DNA of 64,000 nucleotides from Clavaria fumosa (GCA_951802425.1 OX637794.1:806001-870000); one strand, 5' to 3'. Counted from the stretch's first letter, positions 42,426 to 54,393 are shown. A program made the numbers and translations. The notes: generated by a model not told the origin, from the sequence alone.

Positions 42426-45400
42426 TGGACCACTGGGTGAAAGAAGAAGACAGAGAAGTGAAAGAGGAAGACAGAGAAGTGAAAGAAGAAGAAAGAGTAG
42501 AGCAGCCTAAGAGGACAGGACTGCTGGTGAAAGAGGAAGACTCAGTCTGTGTGCACATGAGGTGCACTAACCACAAAGTCGAGGATTGCTTCGCGAAAGG
42601 AGGACCCAAGGAGGGTCAATGCCCCCCCTGGGCCAAGAGCAAGCAAGGCGGAGTGAGCGCTGCAATGATGAGTGGGAACAAAGAAGATGCAGATGAATGG
42701 GTCGCTTCTACCTGTACTTCAACCCCCACAGATGTCGCTGCTAAGGCAACTCATCACTGCTCCCATGTCACTGTGTTCCTTGATAGTGGTGCTACTGCCC
42801 ACTTTACCCCTTTGAGAGAAAAACTAGTCAATTTCTGGAACACGCATCCCAGGCCAGTGACCACAGCTGATGGCGGCGAGTTTAATGGTGTCAGCTGTGG
42901 CGATATGCCCTTGGAAGTTTCTAATGGCTCAAAAGTCACCAAACTCCTGCTCAAGGACATCATTTACTCACCCAAGCTCGCCTTCACCCTCGTCTCAATT
43001 GGTCGTCTCAATGATTCCAGCTGTACCGCCATGTTTGGAAATGGTTATTGCACCATCAGACATTCTGATGGGAAGGAAGTCGCACGGGTAAAGAAAGTCA
43101 ATGGTCTATACCAACTAAATGGTACCACGCACAAACACACACCATTACATGCCAATGCAGCCACACAAAAGCTCACCATAACAGAGGCCCACCATATGCT
43201 AGGGCATATCAACATTGGCAGCATTAGACATGCAATAAAAACGGGTAAAATCACCAGTATTATGCTCGATGAAGACTCCAAATTTGAGTTCTGCAATGTG
43301 TGCACTCAGGCAAAACCTCACCGCCAACCGTTCCCCAACCAGGCTCAGAACCGAGCCCAAAACTTCGGTGATCGAGTCCATACCAATCTATGGGGACCTG
43401 CAGCAGTAGAGTCAGTCTCTAGGAGCCGTTACACAGTCGACTTCATTGACTGTGCAACACGCTGGACGCATGTAGCATTCCTTTGCTGTAAAAATCAAGT
43501 GTTCTGTGCATACCTTGAATTTGAGAAACAACTTGAAATGCAGGACGGCATGCGGATAAAAATCCTTCACTCTGATTGCAGCCACGAGTTCCTGAATGAC
43601 AAGTTTAGTGAGCACCTAGCTAAGAGAGGGACGAAGAGGGAACTCACCGTTCACGATACGCACGAGCAAGTCAGCATTGCTGAGCGCTGGAACCGCACGA
43701 AGGCAGAACTAGCACAAGCAATGCTTATTGACTTGCAACTCCCTAGATTCCTATGGGCAGAAGCGATGAACCATGCTGCGTGGATCAAGAATTGCTCACC
43801 TATGTGAGCGCTCAACAATGGCACCCCCTATGAAGCATGCTACAGTAAAAAACCTTACCTCTCCAAACTCGTCCCATTCGGCACACATGCCTGGGTTAAA
43901 ATAAATGACGCCAGGAAGCTCAAACCTCACACGAAGCTTGGTCACTTCGTTGGCTACAACAGAATGAGCACAGGCTACCGCATTTACTATCCTGATAAGT
44001 GTCAAGTCAAAGTTGAGCAAGAGGTAGTTTTCAACCGCACTGGAAGTCCTACGACGGTCCAGATTCCTGAAGAGCTCGAGATTCTGGGGGAGAAGGTAAA
44101 AGAAATCCTCCGACCCCTTCAGGAAGACCGATTGTCAACACCTAGCGATGACGAGAGCTCGAGCGACCCAGATACCGGAGAGAATGATGATCAGCGGTCT
44201 GACAGCGACGAAACTGACTCTAACGACACTCACAGTAATCGAAAATCCCCGTTGCCACCGCCTGATTACCCCCAAACCTCTGAAAACGAAGAATCCGGTC
44301 GCCCTTGCCGCAAACGCCCCAAACCCAGTTTCTATAAAAAATTAGCAGGCCATCATGCCTACGCCTTCCCAGACGTACTGCAGAGCCCTATCGATCCTTC
44401 AGATGATCCATTCCCGCTCTTGGCACTGACCGCAGGCGCTGTAGGTTCGGAACCATGCACACTTGCCAAAGCGTTCTTGTGAGATGACGCCTACCGATGG
44501 AAACAGGCATGGGACATTGAGCTCAAACAGCTCCAGCGACTATGCACCTGGAAACTTGTTCCAAGGCTGACAGACAAGCCTATCATTCCCTTTAGCCACG
44601 TCTTCAAGATCAAACTAGGCTCTAACGGAGAAATCCTAAAGTACAAGGTCAGGCTCATTGCAGGAGGTCACAAACAAGTCAAGGGACTCAATTATAATGA
44701 AATGTTTGCCGCCGCCGCCAAGATCGCCTCAATCCGAGTTGTTCTCGCCAACACCGTGCAGCTCGACTGGGAGATCAATCAAATAGATGTTGTTGGCGCT
44801 TACTCGAATGCGGAAATTGATGAAGAAGTTTACATGGAGGCCCTCCTGGCATCCTTGGTCCCAACGACAAAGGAAGAGTCTGCAAACTGCTCAAGGGACT
44901 CTATGGTTTGAAACAGTCAGGAAGGAAATGGCACGAGAAGATGACCAGCGCCTTCGTGGACCTGGGGTTCTCACCATCATGCCTAGACCATTCTGTGTTT
45001 ACCAAAACCAGTGCAGGCCAAACAACCCACGTCACAGTATCAACCAACGACATGGTCGTTGCGGCGAGCTCTCACACTGCAGTGGATGAATTCAAAAAGC
45101 AGTTTTCTAAGCATTTTGAGATAACTGATCAGGGAGAGGCTTCATGGCTCTTAGGTTTTGAGATCAAGCGCGACCATATGGCGAGAACCATCGCTATTAA
45201 CCAAAAGGCTTACATCTCAGCAATGGCCGAGAAGTTCAAACTAATGGACATGAAGCTGACATACACACCTATGGAGTCTGGCGCAATTTTTTCCAAAGAC
45301 CAGTGCCCTTCCCAACCGATATGTGTGCCGTACCAGGAAGCTTGTGGCAGCATACTCTGGCTGGCCATTATATCTCGTCCTGACGCTCAATTTGCGGTTG

Positions 45401-45987
45401 GAATTTTGACTCAGTTTACTCAGAACCCAGCAGAAGTTCATTGGAGAGGGATTAAACATGTAATAAAATACCTCTACACAATGCACAACCAGTGGCTAAC
45501 ACTAGGTGGACCCCTCGCTGAACCGGATGTCTATGCTGACGCGGACTGGGCCTCTCAGCCTCACCGCCCATCCATCTTGGGCTACGTCATGAAACTGGGA
45601 GTCAGCATGGTGTCCTGGTCTTCCAAGAAGCAGCTGATCATCGCATTGTCAAGTGCCGAGGCTGAGTACATCACTGCAACGCATGCCACAAAGGAAATCC
45701 TATGGCTGCGCGAGTTCCTGACTGAGCTAGGACGACCTCCAGATGGCCCAATGAGGCTCCTTACTGACAATCAGTCAGCCATCATGATATCAAAGGATCC
45801 TAAGTTCCATGCCAGGACAAAGCACATCAACATCCGGTATCATTTTATCAGACAAGTGATTAAGGCAGGCAAGATCAAGATCACCTATGTCCTGACAGAC
45901 GACAACCTTGCGGACACATTCACTAAGGCATTGCCCCACACGAAGTTCGAGAGAGTGAGGACGGCCGTTGGGTTGTGTACCGCTTGA
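42426..45987 (+). pseudogene. copia gag-pol, inactivated
   Basis: It starts with a partial CX-H-C zinc knuckle, then protease VTVFLDSGATAHFTP, GAG-pre-integrase HHMLGHINIGSIRHA with CNVCTQAKPHRQ, integrase (VDFIDCATRW), RT from about 44490 and RNase H (SSAEAEYITATHATKEILWL, LLTDNQSAIMISKDP). TGA stops at 43805-43807 and 44480-44482 sit where Arg is expected. A one-base loss near 44843 shifts frame, and the RT motif reads STND where YVDD is expected. It is dead. Confidence 0.9.
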
Positions 45988-45994
45988 GGGGGAG

Positions 45995-46254
45995 TGTTGG
46001 AAATCAAGCAGAGTACGAAAGTTTATTTTAATTTTTCAGCCACACACTTCATGAAATGCTGCTCAGTACGGATTACCGACTGAGCAGTGAGTAAAACTTT
46101 TACACTATCCTTATAGAATCTTGTCAATGACACAGACACCCATAGATATACTACGTTATAGGTAGCTAGCCATGCTGCTCAGTACAGATTACCAACTGAG
46201 CAATATACTATGTTATAGGTCTATTTTCTTTACTGAGGCCAAGTCATTCCAACA
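45995..46254 (+). repeat. copia 3' LTR
   Basis: This 260-bp LTR has perfect 8-bp terminal inverted repeats TGTTGGAA and TTCCAACA. It is preceded by the purine tract GAGGGGGAG. CTGCTCAGTACGGATTACC recurs twice inside. Confidence 0.9.
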
Positions 46255-47390
46255 TTTACTGGGTCCTTGAACAATGTTTTGCCTGTGGGGACCTGAAGCA
46301 TCTCATCAAAGACTGCTCTCTCACTCCAGGTCCCTTTCATCATATCTCTTAGATAATCCTCATGGTGAGTTCACTGAACTGCTTCTCCCTCTCTTTGGTG
46401 ATTCTTCCCTAGGCTGGGATTACTGTACATCTCCCCAAACCTCCCACCATCTGTTCCCTTTGTAACTGTCCCCTGGGGTGACCAAGGTGGGCAAGACTGC
46501 ACTGGGATTGGCTCCAGTCCTATTCATCCTTTTTACTGTTATCAGGTGCTGACTTCCCAACCTTGGGTGCCAGGCCATTGGTGCCTCCTCCATCATCACA
46601 CCTTCTGCCCATCAATCCCCCCCACCTATTCCTCCCTCCCATCTCTTCACATGGATGATGAGAGCTCATTGCTCTGCAAGATCTGCAAGAGGTGGCTGTG
46701 GAGGCCAGAATCTGGAGTGGGGACTTCAACTCATCCCTTGAGAGCTGCCCTTGGGCTCTTGAGCAAATCAAATTTCTGACTCATCCTATGGGCAGGGTTG
46801 TGGTACTTACTGACAATGAGGCTTCCTGGCTCTCCTTCGGATAGTATTTATCTGTTTGTAAAATATATGGCTTGAGGATGGGCCCATGCTCTGCAATTGT
46901 GATTTTGGTGTGATCTTAAATTAAGGAATTGAAGATTTGTAGGCTGAGTGACAAAGACAACACTTTCATGACAACAACCAAAGCACAGGAAGTTGCCAAA
47001 CAAGCTGAGGGCAAAGGCAGAAAAGATTGATGCCCTCAAGACAGCAATGAGGGTGTTCACAAATGAACATTTTGTTATAATTATTTGAGGGACAGACAAT
47101 CTGAAGTAGAACTCCTTATGTTTCTGCTGCAATTGTACATGAGTGGTAGTGTTTTGAAATATGCCTATATTTTTCCTGTAATCTACATATCAAAGAGTCA
47201 GTGTTTACAAAAAATCCCAAGCCAAATGCTTAAGCATTGGCTGAGGAGAGAGTAAAATATCTTTGGGTCAGTGAAAAAAAGGGCTAGGCGTGTTTTTGCT
47301 TACATAAGCGTCACACGCCCTCAGCGCGCCGCAGTTTTGCCGGTCCACACATATTATTTCAATCTCCGCTCTAAATTCAAGCGGAGATCC
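46255..47390. other. TE margin with one zinc-knuckle remnant
   Basis: CFACGDLKHLIKDC (CX2CX4HX4C) is encoded near 46275-46316. A stretch with SGDFNSS and VVVLTDNEASWLSFG follows at 46710-46850. They may be remains of a retrotransposon gag or ORF1, without a family assignment. Beyond 46860 nothing is recognised except a palindrome at 47221-47241. Confidence 0.4.
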
Positions 47391-47401
47391 AATTATGAGA
47401 G

Positions 47402-47408
47402 TATATAA
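47402..47408 (+). promoter_or_regulatory. TATA box candidate upstream of TBP
   Basis: TATATAA lies 71 bp before the proposed ATG of the TATA-binding protein gene, a spacing that allows a short 5' leader. Confidence 0.55.
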
Positions 47409-47478
47409 CAGCGGCACTCGAACCAATCAACCATCCCAACTTTCCCACATCCAAATTTCCCACGCCCCACCTTTAGCC

Positions 47479-48454
47479 ATGTCATTCGCATTGCCCGCTC
47501 GTCAAGTCACCTTCGGCCGCGCACCCCCACAGCAACAGTATCAGCCACCTCTACCCTCTTCTCAACAACATGGTTTGGCGCTTCCACCACATGGTTTGGC
47601 GCTTCCACCAAGTAGTCAGCCCTCTCCACCTGAAGCTTCCTCGAAGCTTGCCGCACCCAATCCTGTCTCCATAACCCCCTCATCGACACCGTTGCCCCCT
47701 ACCCCCACGCCCCTAACCCTCGAGCAGCAGCACATCACCGCCGTCGAGGGCATCGTACCGACACTACAAAACATCGTCGCGACTGTCAACCTTGATTGTA
47801 GGCTTGATCTCAAAACCATTGCGTTGCACGCGCGGAACGCTGAATACAACCCCAAGGTTTGTAATGATGATTTCATCTGCTGTGTGAATGTTCGAACTTC
47901 CATCGTTCGTCATTCCTCAGCGTTTTGCAGCGGTGATCATGCGAATACGCGACCCTAAAACCACCGCGCTCATCTTTGCGTCGGGTAAAATGGTCGTGAC
48001 TGGCGCCAAGTCCGAAGACGACTCGCGCCTCGCGTCGCGCAAATATGCGCGCATCGTGCAGAAGCTCGGATTTGACGCGAAGTTCTCCGAGTTCAAAATT
48101 CAAAACATCGTCGGCAGCTGCGATGTCAAGTTCCCCATCCGCTTGGAAGGTCTGGCATACAGCCACGGTCAGTTTAGTAGTTACGAGCCTGAGGTGCGTT
48201 GTGTTCTTTGGGCCATTTTCAATCATTTAACCTGTCCTACAGCTCTTCCCCGGATTGATCTATCGCATGATCAAGCCCAAGGTGGTTTTACTGATATTCG
48301 TGTCCGGCAAGATCGTGCTCACTGGCGCAAAGGTAACGAGTCCTAAACGGTCGATCGGGCCGTCGGCTAACTCCGTTTTCGCTAGGTCCGGGAGGAGATC
48401 TACACTGCGTTCAACACCATCTACACCGTCCTATGTGAATTCCGCAAGCCATGA
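47479..48454 (+). CDS. TBP: TATA-box-binding protein (TBP)
   Basis: Exons 47479-47856, 47921-48193, 48243-48332 and 48386-48454 join in phase 0 with introns of 49-64 bp and give 269 residues. The N-terminus is Pro/Gln/Ser-rich and variable, with an HGLALPP duplication. The core has the two saddle repeats: [20 protein letters not shown] through [17 protein letters not shown], then [20 protein letters not shown] through [15 protein letters not shown], ending EFRKP. TBP binds the minor groove of TATA DNA and nucleates pre-initiation complexes of Pol I, II and III in the nucleus. The chosen ATG is the first in frame giving the proline-rich start. It is the first host gene next to the transposon block and is convergent with the following gene. 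Confidence 0.97.
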
Positions 48455-48644
48455 CTGGCCATCGGGTTGGTGCACGACCGATGTATTGCGGCTTCCCAAC
48501 CTCCCTTCCTACCCAAGTGCGGGTAGGTGGAGGTGCTTGTGATTGGACTACTGTAAAATTTAAATACGATAAGACCTTAAATAAGCGCAATAACATAGGG
48601 ATTACAACCAAACACCTGTAATAGTGAAAGAGACGGTAATAGTG

Positions 48645-50197
48645 TTACAGGAGCCGCTCAAAGTCGTACTGCTCGCGGCGGTCATCCGCAACGCTGACGT
48701 TGCGCAGGAGCGGGTCGAACGTCGCCAGTTCGTCCTTCATCGAGTTGCGCGCGAACGCATCGAGCTCTTTGAGCAACGTGGAAGTGATTTTCTGTTGAGA
48801 GTGCCAAAATAAGATCTCGCCGTCACGGATGTGATGTCGATCCCTGATGAGACAAGACGCACTTTGAACTTGACGTCGACCTTGAGCATCATCTCACCAA
48901 GAGCAGGCGTCCACCCAACCGGGGGACTCCCCAGATTGACCCCGCTACTCGTCCCGACGCCACCGCCACTGCCTGCATTCGCGATTGCCCACAGGCTGCC
49001 GCCGACTACGCCACCCTCGCCACCCTCGAAGAGGTACGACACGCCTGGGTGCGGCGAGAGCGCGCCAAGCGGGCCCATCATGTGCTGTGGTTGCGGCATT
49101 TGTTGGTTCTGGTTGAGGGGCTGTTGGGAGGAGATAGTGGAGGAAGAGAGGAGGTGCGAGGCGCCGCTGAAGGGCGAGGGACCGAGAATCTTGAGCATTT
49201 TTGCGTATACGGAAGAGAGCACGGAGAGCAGCGAGAGGAGGGTTTGGTGGTAGTCTAGCGGGAAGGGCTGTGTAGATTGTTGATTTAGAGTCTATCTCTG
49301 CAGATTGGAGAGACATACGATGTGCGGAGAGACGAGGAAAGAGGTGTCTGACCCGTCTGAATAGGGAGTGAGGTAGTCTGTAAAGTTACCGCCGAGATGG
49401 CGCTTCCGTGGTCGGTCTTTACTGAAGAGGCGCTGGATCGCAGGTGTGTGAGGTGGACGACGACAATACCCTTGTTATGCACCTTTTTTGGCTTCTCCCC
49501 CTCTTCCTTGGACTGTTCATATTCGGTCATGATATTGGTCGTACCTCGGAGAAGGTCGTAGGGTTGTTGGATATCGAGCAGGTTCGACAGAGACATGCCG
49601 AGGATGGCGAAGCGATAGGTTCTACGACGCATATATGAGCTGCAACGGTGAAATACAGCTTAGGAAGACTGTATGCTAACCGTTTTTTCATTGCGCTGTT
49701 ATTGAACACCTTGTCCAGCTCTGCACGGGACATGAGAATGGTGTGGAACCAATGTGACCGCCTCTCGACAACGCGCTCGTCAGGCTCCGCGCGGCATAAG
49801 CAAAGTGAACGCAGACAACACACCCCTCGTGGACATTCCGCATATACGTGAGGGTGATGATCCTCTTCTGCACGAGGTCGCGGAGATACTCGACGGACGT
49901 GCCCTGAGGACCAGTCGCAGGGCTCGAGGTCGTGCTTGCGAGGGTCACGGTGTCGCTGCCGGAGGCGGTGGTGCTGACGTCCCAGTCACGACCCATGGGC
50001 AGGGCGGTAGTGGGCGTGGTGGCCAGATGGTGGTGGTGGCTCGTTGATGACGCGCCGACCGCACCCGAGGAAGACGATGAGGTGGCGGTGGTGCTGGCAG
50101 CGGCGTTGGAGGATGATTTGAACGTGCTGAGGATGTTTTGGGCAGAGGATTTGCGTCGCATGGATGGGCGGGATGAGTCGATTGGCGGTGGTGGCAT
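48645..50197 (-). CDS. conserved fungal protein of unknown function, multi-exon
   Basis: I do not recognise a named family. The frame starts MPPPPIDSSRPSMRRKSSAQ at 50197, has Ser/Thr/Ala/His-rich low complexity, then an ordered stretch (VEYLRDLVQKRIITLTYMRN, HWFHTILMSRAELDKVFNN, FAILGMSLSNLLDI), then LDYHQTLLSLLSVLSSVYAK, a Gln/Pro/Gly-rich linker (PHPGVSYLF, LWAIANAG) and a C-terminus KITSTLLKELDAFARNSMKD ending ERLL. An intron (48870-48805, GTGCGT to CAACAG) restores the last join. About four to five introns are needed; the middle exon borders are approximate. It is divergent from NTF2 across 158 bp. Confidence 0.75.
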
Positions 50198-50355
50198 CGT
50201 TGTGCGGCGAGAGGGGACAGTCACCTGCTACTGTATCGTAGTCTGGTCTAAGACTAATTGTGTGTTGCTCACTGTACGCGCCAACAACGAAACGGGCAAC
50301 ACACAGCGAGCAACTACACCTCAGTTCGCGACTACCACTACCACCACCATCAACC
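50198..50355. promoter_or_regulatory. short divergent promoter between unknown gene and NTF2
   Basis: The start codons of the two genes are 158 bp apart on opposite strands, so both 5' UTRs and promoters must share this interval. Confidence 0.6.
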
Positions 50356-50971
50356 ATGGCAGATATCAATGCCATCGCGCAGCAATTCGCTGATTTCTAC
50401 TACAGCAGATTCGACGCCGACCGCAGGGATCTCGTCACGCTATATGTGAGCGACCACCCGTATCGATGGCCTGTGATAGCTCACTGTGCCAAACGACCAG
50501 CGCGACACGTCCATGCTTACATTTGAAGGGGAGCCAGTCCTGGGCGCCGCGGCCATCGTCAAGAAGCTCACTGTGAGTAGGCCTTTATTCCCAAAACCAA
50601 GGCCACCTTGCTCATATCCGTCTGGTAGTCCTTGCCGTTCAACAAGGTCGTACACCGTATAACGACCCTCGACGCTCAGCCCTCGTCGCCTACCATCGCA
50701 AGTCTCCTCGTGAGCATCACCGGTGCCCTTGTCGTGCGTACCTACCAATTCCTGGACTGTTGTTTCTCGCTCAAACTCGTCCCCGTTGTACTTTGACTAG
50801 GTGGATGATAGCGAGAACCCGATCCGGTTCAGCCAAGTCTTCCATCTCATCCCCGATGCAGGCAGTTTCTATGTGTGAGTTGATTTCCTTCACTACGCGT
50901 TCCATCGCTGTGATGGCTGAATGATAACTCGCTTCAGGTTGAATGATATCTTCCGTCTGAACTACGGTTAA
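50356..50971 (+). CDS. NTF2: nuclear transport factor 2
   Basis: Exons 50356-50445, 50501-50572, 50629-50733, 50801-50874 and 50938-50971 give 124 residues, the family's usual size. It begins MADINAIAQQFADFYYSRFD and continues SMLTFEGEPVLGAAAIVKKL, FNKVVHRITTLDAQPS, GALVVDDSENPIRFSQVFHL and ends NDIFRLNYG, the typical NTF2 fold signature including the acidic DDSENP loop. NTF2 dimers carry RanGDP into the nucleus and so maintain the Ran gradient. Introns of 55-67 bp are dense, one per about 25 codons. All joins keep frame and no damage is seen. Confidence 0.97.
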
Positions 50972-51115
50972 AGATGGTTGAAACGGCAGGGATTAGAAAG
51001 GAAGTATAACGTTCTGTCTGTAAACAGCGACGTCTGTACCCACAGATATGACCGCTGATTAGATATGATTGAATATTCTGAGTCACACTTCTATGCAAGT
51101 GAGATAAATGCTTGA

Positions 51116-52861
51116 TCATGAATCTCGCTTCTCCATCGAGTTCGTTACAGCAACGTCTCCCCCGCCGGAGTCATCCACATCCGTCGGTTGTCGCACACCA
51201 GCAGCAGTAATTGACACGCGATCGAGTGGTGGCCGCTTCGGACGAGCTAAATCCACTAGCTGCTTGAACCTAGCTTTGTTGGTTTGCTAGAGGAAAAATG
51301 CGGGGAGATTTAGTTGCCACCAGGAGTAAGACTCCGCACGGGCAAAAGAAGGTAAAACGCACATGGTGCTCATCGAGGTCCAGATCGTCAAGCGAAATCA
51401 CCTCCCTGTGACCATTCCTATCTCCCCCATTGCGCGCCTCCCACTTCTTCAGCGCGGCTCGGAGTTCCGTGAGAGTTTGCCTCCGCGCCGGCGACCTATC
51501 CAAGTTAGCATTGTACAGCACGACCCACCTTCAGGTGTCATTTTTGTTTTAGACGTGACGTAGCTCGAGAATGAAGAGCCAGAGTTCATTCACCTCTCGT
51601 GCCGAGCGACCAGGGCTTTGCGGTCGCCCGTTAGGGGAAGGCCGTGCTCAGACAGAAGGTCCTTGAGCTGGCGGTCCTTGAGCACAATGTACGTTGCCTT
51701 TGGCAACGGACTCGGGTCGGGTGACGCCTCTCTAAATATCAAAGAAAAAGAGAAACATGTCAACACCTAAAGAGAGGAAGAATGGCCCAAACTGACCTCT
51801 CCTTCCCTTTCCTGCTGCTGGCCCCGAGCAGCTGCGACCATACATGCTTGCTTGCCGAGCGCCGCTGCGACGCCGCGTGCGCGTTGCGCTCTTGTGGACA
51901 CCCGAGGTCAATGTGGCTATTAATATGAGTGTGCTCGACGTGCTGCTGGCAGAGCGGGCATTCAACAATGACCGTGTCAACTTCTATGTTGTCGTCGTCG
52001 TCGTCATTAGACGCGGTGGTGTTGGCGATGGAGAATGAAGGGCGAGATGGACTTTGTGAGCCGCTGGATAAACTATAAGCTTATTGGGAGAATAAGCTTA
52101 CCTGATGACTCCGGCTGATTCATGAGATGTGAAGCGGGCAGTTCTGTCACTTCAATCACGTCGTTGTCACCACCGTCCTCGATATCGGCGAGCTTGTCGC
52201 TCTTCTTAACGTCATGAAGAGAAGTCCCGTCGAATGCAGCGCTCGTCGTAGAGGGCCCCGCATGCGCGTCGTCCCATGATGACGACGACGAAGCACGACT
52301 CCGCTTCCGCTTCTTCGTCGTATCCAAGAGTTCAGCATTATATTTTTTGAGGCGGCTCGCAGCGCGAGCACGTCGACGTTCGTCTCTCGTGAGACGCAGC
52401 ACAAAGGGTCTGCCCTCCCAAAAGTATCAGCACAATCCCGGTCGATTCTCCGAGTGAGAGGAGATATTTGGTAATACTTGTGGCTATTCGACTCACCGTG
52501 CAGCTTTCCAAGCTATTATGGCGTCCTCTACGGCAGGGTTAACCCTCAGATGGCCCTCTTTCGCCACCCTGCGACAGGAGGGGCACTCCTGCTTGTCGCC
52601 GAGCGCGCTTCTGATGCACTGCAAATAACCGCCGATTAAACAGAATGAGATCACCGCAACAGTACGAAAGCAAACGGACACTCAAACGAGGGAGCAAAAG
52701 CAGTGGCCACACTGAAGCGTGACTGGCGCATCAAGGAGTTCGCTGCAAATCGTGCACCGGAGCGCCGCGTCAAGGGCGCGCAAGCCTGGGGCCTCCGTTG
52801 CATCAGGAAAATCAGTTGGGTCGGGCACACCTGAAGCGAGTAAAGCGTCGAACGAATTCAT
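51116..52861 (-). CDS. RAD18: E3 ubiquitin ligase RAD18
   Basis: Exons start 52861-52688, 52618-52497 and 52409 down to about 52102, with more exons to 51116. It begins MNSFDALLASGVPDPTDFPD. A C3HC4 RING follows (CTICSELLDAPVTLQCGHCF then CIRSALGDKQECPSCRR), then a basic/Ser-rich linker, a UBZ zinc finger (CPLCQQHVEHTHINSHIDLGC-type, near 51960-51900), and a SAP domain (LKDRQLKDLLSEHGLPLTGD, near 51650). RAD18 with RAD6 monoubiquitinates PCNA at Lys164 to start translesion synthesis. The exon 3/4 join is uncertain: the obvious donor gives a 38-bp intron and the wrong phase. The start lies 126 bp from divergent CIA2. Confidence 0.93.
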
Positions 52862-52987
52862 GCTGTCGGCAACTGACAAACGGAAAAGGCGCGTCACATG
52901 ATACGCGTCGGATGCATCACGTGTGATATCCCGTGCCGAGATCATGCCGATTATTTGTACATTTATTGGACATTCCCAAAGAAGGCA
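52862..52987. promoter_or_regulatory. 126-bp divergent promoter, RAD18/CIA2
   Basis: This is the interval between the two start codons. No clear TATA is seen. CACGTGTGATATCC and GTCACATGATACGCG, near-palindromic CACGTG/CATGTG-like words, lie inside. Confidence 0.5.
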
Positions 52988-53865
52988 ATGACTAAGATGC
53001 TCTCGGAAGTGTTCAATCCCAACCCGACAGTCTTTGCGCCGACGAAACCACAGCACCGTGGGCGGTCGCTCGAGTCCAAGATATGGGCCTTTGAGGGTGA
53101 CGACAGCGGCCAAGTTAGCGAGTCGGACGAGTCGGACGATCCCGAACCCATTGACCAGGACGAGATCTTCGGTACGTCACCCCTCCTTTCTACCGTCTAC
53201 TCGGCGGCTTTTGACTGACTGCTCACCGTACCACCCGCCAGAGCTGATCCGTTCAATACGCGACCCGGAGCACCCCAACACGCTCGAGGAGCTCCGCGTG
53301 GTGTCCGCTCCGCAAATATCGATCCTCAACGATCGCCGCCGGATCACTGTCGAGTTCACACCGACTATCCCGCACTGTGGCGCGTCGACCCTCATCGGTG
53401 CGGTGCCTTCTTCCACTCTTTCCTGTATTCTGGGAAATGTGGCTGACGTTGGGCGTTTGCTTGGCGTTCTCGTTCTCGTTCTCTCGCTCTCGCTATCTCT
53501 TTCAACTTTCCCAAATGGACCACACAATAATAACAACAAAAACATCCAATACAATAACAACAACAAAGGCCTATCTATCCGCGTCCGACTCATGCGGAGC
53601 CTCCCAGATCGGTACAAAGTGGATATATTCGTCAAGCCAGGCTCTCACCAGTCTGAGCTTGCAGGTGAGAGCACGCCCATTCTTCGAAATACTCCCCACG
53701 GTGGCATCATCTTTCCGTGGGTTAGAGAGTGCTGACTCCTTGTGCTTTTGTTCTGGGCTTGCAACAGTGAATAAACAACTGAACGATAAGGAGCGCGTCG
53801 CGGCTGCCCTCGAGAACCCAGCTCTCGTCGAGACACTCGAGCAGTGTCTCGCCACCGCATGCTAG
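52988..53865 (+). CDS. CIA2: cytosolic iron-sulfur assembly factor CIA2/MIP18
   Basis: Exons 52988-53171, 53242-53397, 53569-53664 and 53768-53865 give 177 residues in frame. It starts MTKMLSEVFNPNPTVFAPTK. An acidic linker precedes the DUF59/MIP18 domain: EIFELIRSIRDPEHPNTLEE, EFTPTIPHCGASTLIG (with the conserved reactive Cys in PHCG), VRLMRSLPDRYKVDIFVKPG and VNKQLNDKERVAAALENPAL. CIA2 acts with CIA1 and MMS19 to deliver Fe-S clusters to cytosolic and nuclear proteins such as DNA polymerases and helicases. The second intron (171 bp) is unusually long for this locus, with an A-rich end AACAACAAAG. Confidence 0.95.
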
Positions 53866-54393
53866 TTATTGTGGCGGAACTATATTTGTCATACCTCCCT
53901 CTCGCGCAGAAAGCCTGCCCTTGTTGCAAATCGCGCCATCGTTCTCACGTTTCTCGATCCGTCTCGGAATAAACCTTCTCTTTATTACACGATGCTAACA
54001 AAAACGACCAGCCACGTCAAAACGAGAGGAAAGAGTCATTCGTCATTTGTGTGTATAAATAAATTAGTGGTATGGGAAGACTTTCGTGTGCTGCAAGCAA
54101 ATTGCCATTGTCTTGTGGTACAAATGGGATGAAGGGGTGGAGTGTGGTGGTAGTAGGTCTGATTGTACAATGTTAGCTTTTATGCGATATGGGGTAACGA
54201 ACAACAGAAAGCGATAGATGCTCTGATGGTAATGTAGATGCCTTGAGAAAGCGAAGATCGTCGGTGAACGTAGGTGTGGGTAAGACGCAAAAGAAGGCGA
54301 CGTGCAAGAGAACCAATGCAGGGCGGAAGGGCGGGAAAATGCGGAGACACTCAAGATCGAAACAGAAGTTGAGACGAAAGCGAAGAGCAAAAA
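53866..54393. other. intergenic, convergent 3' regions
   Basis: This lies between the CIA2 stop and the end of the next minus-strand gene. Short frames only; presumably 3' UTRs of both. Confidence 0.5.

Larger units (their letters stand above)
42426..46254 (+). mobile_element. Ty1/copia element, 5'-truncated
   Basis: Domains run protease, GAG-pre-integrase, integrase, RT, RNase H and one 3' LTR (45995-46254). No 5' LTR or main gag is seen. The left edge abuts the Helitron block in frame with a short repeated Lys/Glu-rich segment (42435-42500), so the junction is either an insertion breakpoint or a capture event. Confidence 0.88.

Noticed and set aside
47221..47287. Palindrome GCCAAATGCTTAAGCATTGG with CTAG downstream as the 3' end of Helitron 2
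   Set aside because: The spacing to CTAG is about 43 nt rather than 10-12, the next base is G not T, and there is no similarity to the Helitron 1 tail.
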